From: Eimeria necatrix
Lineage: Eukaryota; Apicomplexa; Conoidasida; Eucoccidiorida; Eimeriidae
NCBI RefSeq assembly: GCF_000499385.1
Contig: NW_013651945.1
Span: 1 to 11,006 of the forward strand
Direction: 5' to 3'
Length of the DNA: 11,006 nucleotides
Shown here one piece after another: positions 7,141 through 11,006 of the stretch (the stretch's first letter is position 1; each line of letters begins with the position of its first letter). Below the pieces are notes generated by a model. It ran no database searches, was not told the DNA's origin, and saw nothing but the letters and a program-made list of their open reading frames with translations. A program made the position numbers and the translations under genes.

Positions 7141-7220
7141 CTAGGGTTTAGGGTTTAGGGTTTAGGGTTTAGGGTTTGGGATATAGGGTTTAGGGTTTAG
7201 GGTCGAGGGTTTAGGGTTTG
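7141..7220. repeat. TTTAGGG array
   Basis: About nine heptamers with variants (GGGATATAGGG, GGTCGAGGG). It is opposed in orientation to the array at 7038-7080. Confidence 0.9.
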
Positions 7221-7362
7221 CAGCTCAGAGCGTTGTGGCGCCACACCGACACCCAGCTGAGACAGCAGCAGCGGCAACAGCAGCAGCAGCAGCGCAGCAG
7301 CAGCAGCAGCAACCGCAGCAGCAGCAGCAGCAGCGAAACCGGAAGGCCAAGAGCAAACAAGT

Positions 7363-7399
<37 letters not shown>

Positions 7400-7440
7400 A
7401 TAGGAAGGCCTGACTGCAGCCAAAGACATAAGTAAACAAG
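7221..7440. other. CAG-rich block, possibly coding, strand unclear
   Basis: Plus-strand readings include LRALWRHTDTQLRQQQRQQQ and, in another frame, QQQRNRKAKSKQVQQQ with IGRPDCSQRHK and a stop. The complement has a good acceptor (TATGTCTTTGGCTGCAG) ending at 7416, followed by SQAFLF in one frame or VRPSYLL in another, then homopolymers. None has a recognised domain. Confidence 0.3.
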
Positions 7441-7458
7441 AAGGCAGCAACAAAAGCA

Positions 7459-7556
7459 TATTAATTAATAAATTAATTAAATTAATTAATTAATTGATTT
7501 AATTAATTAATTTAATTTAATTAATTAATTAATTTAATTAATTAATTAATTAATAT
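7459..7556. repeat. TTAATTAA-type AT array
   Basis: About 100 bases of nearly pure TTAA/AATT units just upstream of the ARP start. They may form part of its promoter or leader. A related block at 7841-7972 lies inside ARP intron 1. Confidence 0.9.
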
Positions 7557-7567
7557 TTTGTTAAAAA

Positions 7568-7648
7568 ATGAAAAGCTGCTGCTTTTTTCTTTTTGCTTTC
7601 TGCATGCAAAGAGTCAAAAGTGCGGCTCGGCAATGGCAGCCACCGACT

Positions 7649-7696
<48 letters not shown>

Positions 7697-7720
7697 GCAG
7701 CAGCAGCAGCAGCAGCAGCA

Positions 7721-7751
<31 letters not shown>

Positions 7752-7838
7752 CAGTGGTGGTTGACATTGGCAGCAAATATGTTCGCTTCGGATTCGCTGG
7801 GGAGCCTTCGCCGGCCCTCGTGCTGCCTCTTTTAAACA
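7568..7838 (+). other. ARP exon 1 (N-terminus, phosphate-1 loop)
   Basis: The frame runs from ATG 7568 (or ATG 7604) through about 24 Ala, Gly and nine Ser to TVVVDIGSKYVRFGFAGEPS and PALVLPLLN. The donor GTAAAT at 7839 is phase 1. An ATG at 7633 with a neat start (MAATDY then Ser) is one frame off. A single extra G in the CAGGCAG near 7731 would account for the mismatch. DIGS and GFAGE match actin's DNGSG and GFAGD. Confidence 0.75.
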
Positions 7839-8799
7839 GTAAATAAATAAATAAATTATTAATGAATTAATTAATTATTTAATTATTTAATTATTTAATT
7901 TAATTAATTTAATTAAATTAATTAAATTAAATTAATTAAATTAAATTAATTAATTTAATTTAATTATTTGTAATTTGTCTGATGGGCAAGAAAGGCTCTC
8001 TTTGCTTCTTGGAAAGGCAGGCAGCCACGCCCACGGCGTATGGCTAGCTAGCTAGCTAGCTATCTAGCTAGCTAGCTAGCTAGCTGGCCAACTAGCTAGC
8101 TAGCTAGCTAGCTGGGTAGCTAATTATCTAGCTAGATAATTAGCTAGCTGGCTAGCTGGCTAGCTGGCTAGCTAGCTGGCCGGCCGGATAGTTAGTAAGC
8201 TGGCTAGCTAGATTGCTAGCTATCCAGCTAGACAGTTAGCTAGCTAGCTAGATAGCCAGCTGACTAGCTAGCTAGATAGATAAACCCGTAGATAACTGGC
8301 TAGCTAGCTAGCTAGCTGGCTAATCAGCTAGCCAGACAGCTGGCTGCCTGGCTAGCCAGCTAGCTAGCTACCTAGCTAAGCTGCCTAACCTGCTGCCTGG
8401 CTAGCTAGCTGCTTCTGCAATTACATCTTTAGCTAGCTAGCTAAATACCCAGCTGTCCACCTAGCCAGCTAGACAGCTAGCTGCCCGCTTAGCCAGCTAA
8501 ACAGCCAGCTAGCTAGACAGCTAGCTAGCTAGACAGCTAGCTAGCTAGACAGCTAGCTAGACAGCTAGCTAGACAGCTAGTTAGATAGCTAGCTAGACAG
8601 CTAGCGGGTTGCGCAATGATGCTAGTAGCAACATAGCTAGCTAGCTAGCTAGCTAGCTAGCTAGCCAGCTAGGTAGGTAGGTAGGTAGCTAGCTAGCTAG
8701 CTAGCCAGCTTGATAGTGGCTGAAAAGTCTGTTGGTCTGCAGGCAGCAGCTGCGAGCAGCTGCTGGAGACGATTTCTTGCGGCATAGAAAGCACGCTGG

Positions 8800-8842
<43 letters not shown>

Positions 8843-9002
8843 TGCAGCAGCAGCAGCAACTCTCGCTTTCTGCTGCAGCTCGCTGGCTAGCCGCAGCTGC
8901 CAGCAGCAAATTTTAGACCTCGCCTTTGAGAAGCTCAACTGCAGCGAAGCTGTGCTGCTGCCGAGGGCGCCCATGGGGCTCTTTGCTGCAGGTAGCTGCT
9001 GC

Positions 9003-9051
<49 letters not shown>

Positions 9052-9339
9052 GATGAAGATGCTGCTGTTGCTGCTGCTCGTGATGAAGATGCTGCTGCTG
9101 TTGATGAAGATAATGCGGGTGTTGTTGGTGTTGTTGAGATTATTGGTTTTGCTGCTGTTGCTGCTGCTGTTGGTTTCTTGCTGCTGCTGCTGTGCCTTTT
9201 GTTCTTGCTGCTGCTGCTTTGCTGCTGCTGGAAGTGCTGCTGCGGGTGGCAGCAAAGGTGCTGCTGCTGCTGCTGCTGCTGCCTCACTGACTTCGTTTTT
9301 TCTGCTGCTTCCAGTGAATACAGCGGCGCTCACTCTGCT

Positions 9340-9394
<55 letters not shown>

Positions 9395-9889
9395 TTGTGT
9401 TAATTGTTGTTTAGGGTTGAGCCGAGGCATAGCAGTGGAAATGGGAGATAAAATAACAAGTGCTGTTCCTGTTCTTGATTTCTACGAGCTGCCCCACGCC
9501 ACCTTCAGAATGCCCGTTGGCGGTAAACCCTAAACCCTAAACCCTAAACCCTAAACCCTAATTCGGGGCTTAAGCCAGTCGGGCCTTGTGCTGACTTCTT
9601 CTTGCAGCTTCCGTTTGTGTGGCCCCCAGCCCTAAACCCTAAACCCTAAACCCTCGAGCGCAGCTGTGAGAAAAGCAGGACTCGATGGAGCTGCTGGCTG
9701 TGAAGCCAACCCTAAACCCTAAACCCTAAACCCTAAACCCTAAACCCTAATTCGGCGTTTATGAGCAGGCGCCGACGTGACTGCTGCCTTTGAAGAAGAA
9801 CTGAGGAAGAAAGGGTTTGGGGGTTTAGCGCCAGAGCAGCTGGAGGCTGCCAAGGCGAGTCTGGTGTACGTACACCCCAAACCCTTCAG

Positions 9890-9931
<42 letters not shown>

Positions 9932-10398
9932 TTATACGTTTTCCAGGGACGAGGAGGACGAAGACGAAGGGGAAAAGGCCCTGGAGCTGCCAGACGGCAC
10001 ATTCATTGAGGCGAGTGTAGCGCAAACCCTGAAAAAGGGTTTAGGGTTTAGAGTTTCGGGTTCAGGACTTAGGGTTTAGGGTTTCTACACGGGCAGGAAC
10101 GACAAAAAGCCGCCGTTTGAAGGCAAAAAAACCCAAAATGAAGAAACAAATGAATAAATGTATTTTAAAATTATTAAATAATTTATTTAATGAAAAATTT
10201 CCGAATTTAAATCCAAAATGGAAGTTCGCGAGCTCGCCCGTGGGGTGTCTGCGCAGCTCGACGGCTGCGCCCGGCGGCGACCCGCGGAAGTTTACTTCGG
10301 AAGTTTTGGAGCTTTTGGCGAAAAAAGAGAAAATAAAGGAAAAAAAGAAGAAATAAATGGAAATAAAGAGTCAAATGAGGAAGCAAACCGCGAGAAAG

Positions 10399-10437
<39 letters not shown>

Positions 10438-10626
10438 CGGGCTGGAGCGACGCGCAGCTGCTGCCAGCAGCAACTTTGACGGATATTATTGTGAAGGCCT
10501 TCAGGTGTACAGACACCTCACTCGCACCTGCACTGACACCCCACATTGTCTTCTGCAGAGGAGCTTCTTTGCTGCAGGGGCTGCAGCAAAGAATGCTGCA
10601 AGAGCTGCGTTCCCTGAGTCTAAACC

Positions 10627-10676
<50 letters not shown>

Positions 10677-10812
10677 GCAGCAGGGGCCAGCAACGGCAGC
10701 TGCGCAGCGGCGCTGCCACCACCAGATCCCGCTGCTGCTCCCGCTGCTCCTGCTGCTGCGCCTGCTGCTGCTGCTGCTGCGCCTGCTGCTGCTGCTGCTG
10801 CTGCTCCGGACA

Positions 10813-10849
<37 letters not shown>

Positions 10850-11006
10850 ACCTGCGGGAGTCACTCTTGTCTTCGCCAGCAACCGCCAACACGCTTCTTG
10901 GGTAGGAGGGTCTATGATTTCATCTTTGTCCACTTTTAGGGTTTTGACAATTTCAAAATTGGATTATTTGGAGGGCAAAAGCAGCAAACAAACCCTCATT
11001 GACCAG
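7568..11006 (+). CDS. Actin-related protein (divergent ARP/actin-like), multi-exon, 3' end outside window
   Basis: Actin-fold protein. Proposed exons: 7568-7838, 8743-8991, 9415-9522, 9769-10014, perhaps 10097-10159, and 10225 to beyond 11006. In order they give VVVDIGSKYVRFGFAGEPSP (phosphate-1 loop), QILDLAFEKLNCSEAVLLPR and APMGLFAAG (actin FETFNVP..LYASG region), LSRGIAVEMGDKITSAVPVL and YELPHATFRMPVGG (phosphate-2 loop and SLPHAI region), ADVTAAFEEELRKKG, LEAAKASLVYVHPKPF, LELPDGTFIEA (the actin YELPDG element), PAEVYFGSFG, LTDIIVKAFRCTDTSLAP, PHIVFCRGASLLQGLQQRML, and HASWVGGSMISSLSTFRVLT then ISKLDYLEG (actin WIGGSILASLSTF..ISKQEYDE). Junctions 1-2, 2-3 and 3-4 are all phase 1 and keep the frame. 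Poly-Ala/Ser, poly-Ser and Ala-Pro runs are inserted at four places. ARPs act in chromatin remodelling or with dynactin; which one this is I cannot tell. About the last few residues are missing. Confidence 0.85.
7601..7608. promoter_or_regulatory. TGCATGCA motif near the ARP start
   Basis: A perfect TGCATGCA octamer. TGCATGC elements are known binding sites of AP2-type factors in apicomplexan promoters. It overlaps the ATG at 7604, so it is upstream sequence only if translation starts at 7633. A TGCATGC heptamer also occurs near 3552. Confidence 0.3.
7841..7972. repeat. TTAA/AATT array in ARP intron 1
   Basis: AT-only units begin almost at the donor GTAAATAAATAA. With the GCTA array that follows they make up most of the 904-base intron 7839-8742. 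Confidence 0.9.
8040..8704. repeat. GCTA tetranucleotide array in ARP intron 1
   Basis: About 660 bases of imperfect TAGC units with point changes and short unique breaks (for example TGCTTCTGCAATTACATCTT near 8411-8430). It is related to the array at 594-1057 but richer in TAGC than TGGC. Confidence 0.95.
8743..8991 (+). other. ARP exon 2
   Basis: Acceptor TTGGTCTGCAG ends at 8742. With the A left over from exon 1 the frame reads SSSCEQLLETISCGIESTLG, a Ser run, DAAAAATLAFCCSSLASRSC, QQQILDLAFEKLNCSEAV and LLPRAPMGLFAAG. The last 30 residues follow actin's region before the second phosphate loop. The donor GTAGCT at 8992 is phase 1. Confidence 0.75.
8992..9414 (+). other. ARP intron 2, filled with CTG and CAG repeats
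   Basis: It begins GTAGCTGCTGCTGC and ends TTGTTGTTTAG. CTG runs (8996-9110 with GATGAAGATG breaks, 9149-9230, 9258-9281) and a CAG run of about 18 units (9340-9393) occupy most of it. Excluding it joins the flanking exons exactly as in actin. Confidence 0.7.
9415..9522 (+). other. ARP exon 3 (phosphate-2 loop)
   Basis: Acceptor TTGTTGTTTAG ends at 9414. The join reads AAGLSRGIAVEMGDKITSAV, then PVLDFYELPHATFRMPVGG, colinear with actin's [20 protein letters not shown] and LPHAI elements without gaps. The donor GTAAACCC at 9523 is the start of an AAACCCT array. The intron 9523-9768 carries three such arrays. Confidence 0.85.
9524..9751. repeat. Three AAACCCT arrays in ARP intron 3
   Basis: Arrays at 9524-9560, 9631-9654 and 9709-9750, separated by two unique stretches of 50-70 bases. 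The last two arrays are in the same orientation as the one that starts at the donor. A further TTTAGGG patch, in the opposite orientation, lies at 10037-10086 in the next intron. Confidence 0.9.
9769..10014 (+). other. ARP exon 4
   Basis: Acceptor TTTATGAGCAG ends at 9768, and the phase-1 join gives GGADVTAAFEEELRKKGF, aligned with actin GRDLTDYLMKILTERGY. It continues LEAAKASLVYVHPKPF, about 13 Ser, NYTFSRDEEDEDEGEKALEL and PDGTFIEA. The donor is GTGTAG at 10015 (phase 1) or GTAGCG at 10017 (phase 0). The exon includes the palindrome GGTGTACGTACACC at 9863-9876. Confidence 0.8.
10225..11006 (+). other. ARP last exon (C-terminal actin fold), runs off window
   Basis: An open frame from an acceptor near 10224 reads RELARGVSAQLDGCARRR, PAEVYFGSFGAFGE, a Lys/Glu/Asn-rich stretch, 13 Ser, then the conserved C-terminal blocks. 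A Ser run and a long Ala-Pro stretch (about 10629-10855) separate MLQELRSLSLNP from GVTLVFASNRQHASWVGG. No stop occurs before 11006. Judged from actin's length, few residues are missing. A small Lys-rich exon at 10097-10159 may precede it. Confidence 0.75.

Noticed and set aside
9315..9400. ARP exon reading VNTAALTLL and poly-Gln after a good CTTCCAG acceptor
   Set aside because: It ends in a stop, and the only in-frame splice to the next block would need an intron of 16 bases. Joining 8991 directly to 9415 gives an ungapped match to actin.

Overview
The window looks like repeat-choked nuclear DNA of a coccidian apicomplexan, most probably Eimeria. Three things point there: arrays of the telomere-like heptamer AAACCCT/TTTAGGG at more than a dozen internal places, CAG/CTG runs that read as poly-Gln, poly-Ala or poly-Ser in coding stretches, and gene models broken into short exons. 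This combination is known from the repeat-rich 'R' segments of Eimeria chromosomes. The species is not determinable by eye. Nothing bacterial (operons, Shine-Dalgarno sites, CRISPR) is present.

Layout. (1) About 1-2653, minus strand: a ZIP-family metal transporter, recognised exon by exon (TM1, TM2-TM3, His/acidic loop, TM4 with HGLFE, TM5 with HKWAE). Its 3' end lies beyond the left edge. (2) 2654-4180: CAG blocks, heptamer patches and AT- or pyrimidine-rich DNA with splice-like signals but no gene I can name. (3) 4190-4800: a dense array of about 35 GGGCCC-cored palindromes, with a small relative at 6878-6930. (4) 4801-5215: AT-rich DNA and a CAG/CTG palindromic block. (5) 5216 to about 6686, minus strand: a glutamine-rich protein gene of unknown function with a well supported last exon. 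(6) 6690-7567: repeats and one short exon-like island. (7) 7568 to the right edge, plus strand: a divergent actin-related protein (ARP) in at least five exons, running off the window just before its expected C-terminus.

The striking structural rule is a division of labour among repeats. CAG runs sit in exons, where they insert homopolymer stretches at what look like surface loops of the ARP, and also in some introns. The AAACCCT heptamer, GCTA/GCTG tetranucleotide and TTAA arrays fall in introns or between genes. Several inferred splice donors run straight into the heptamer array (GTAAACCC or GTGAGGG followed by TTTAGGG), and one acceptor is itself a TTTAG. Most inferred intron junctions in the ZIP and ARP genes are phase 1.

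The three genes share no pathway that I can see. All splice models are inferred by eye from reading frames, splice dinucleotides and family similarity recalled from memory. None was aligned or tested against transcripts.
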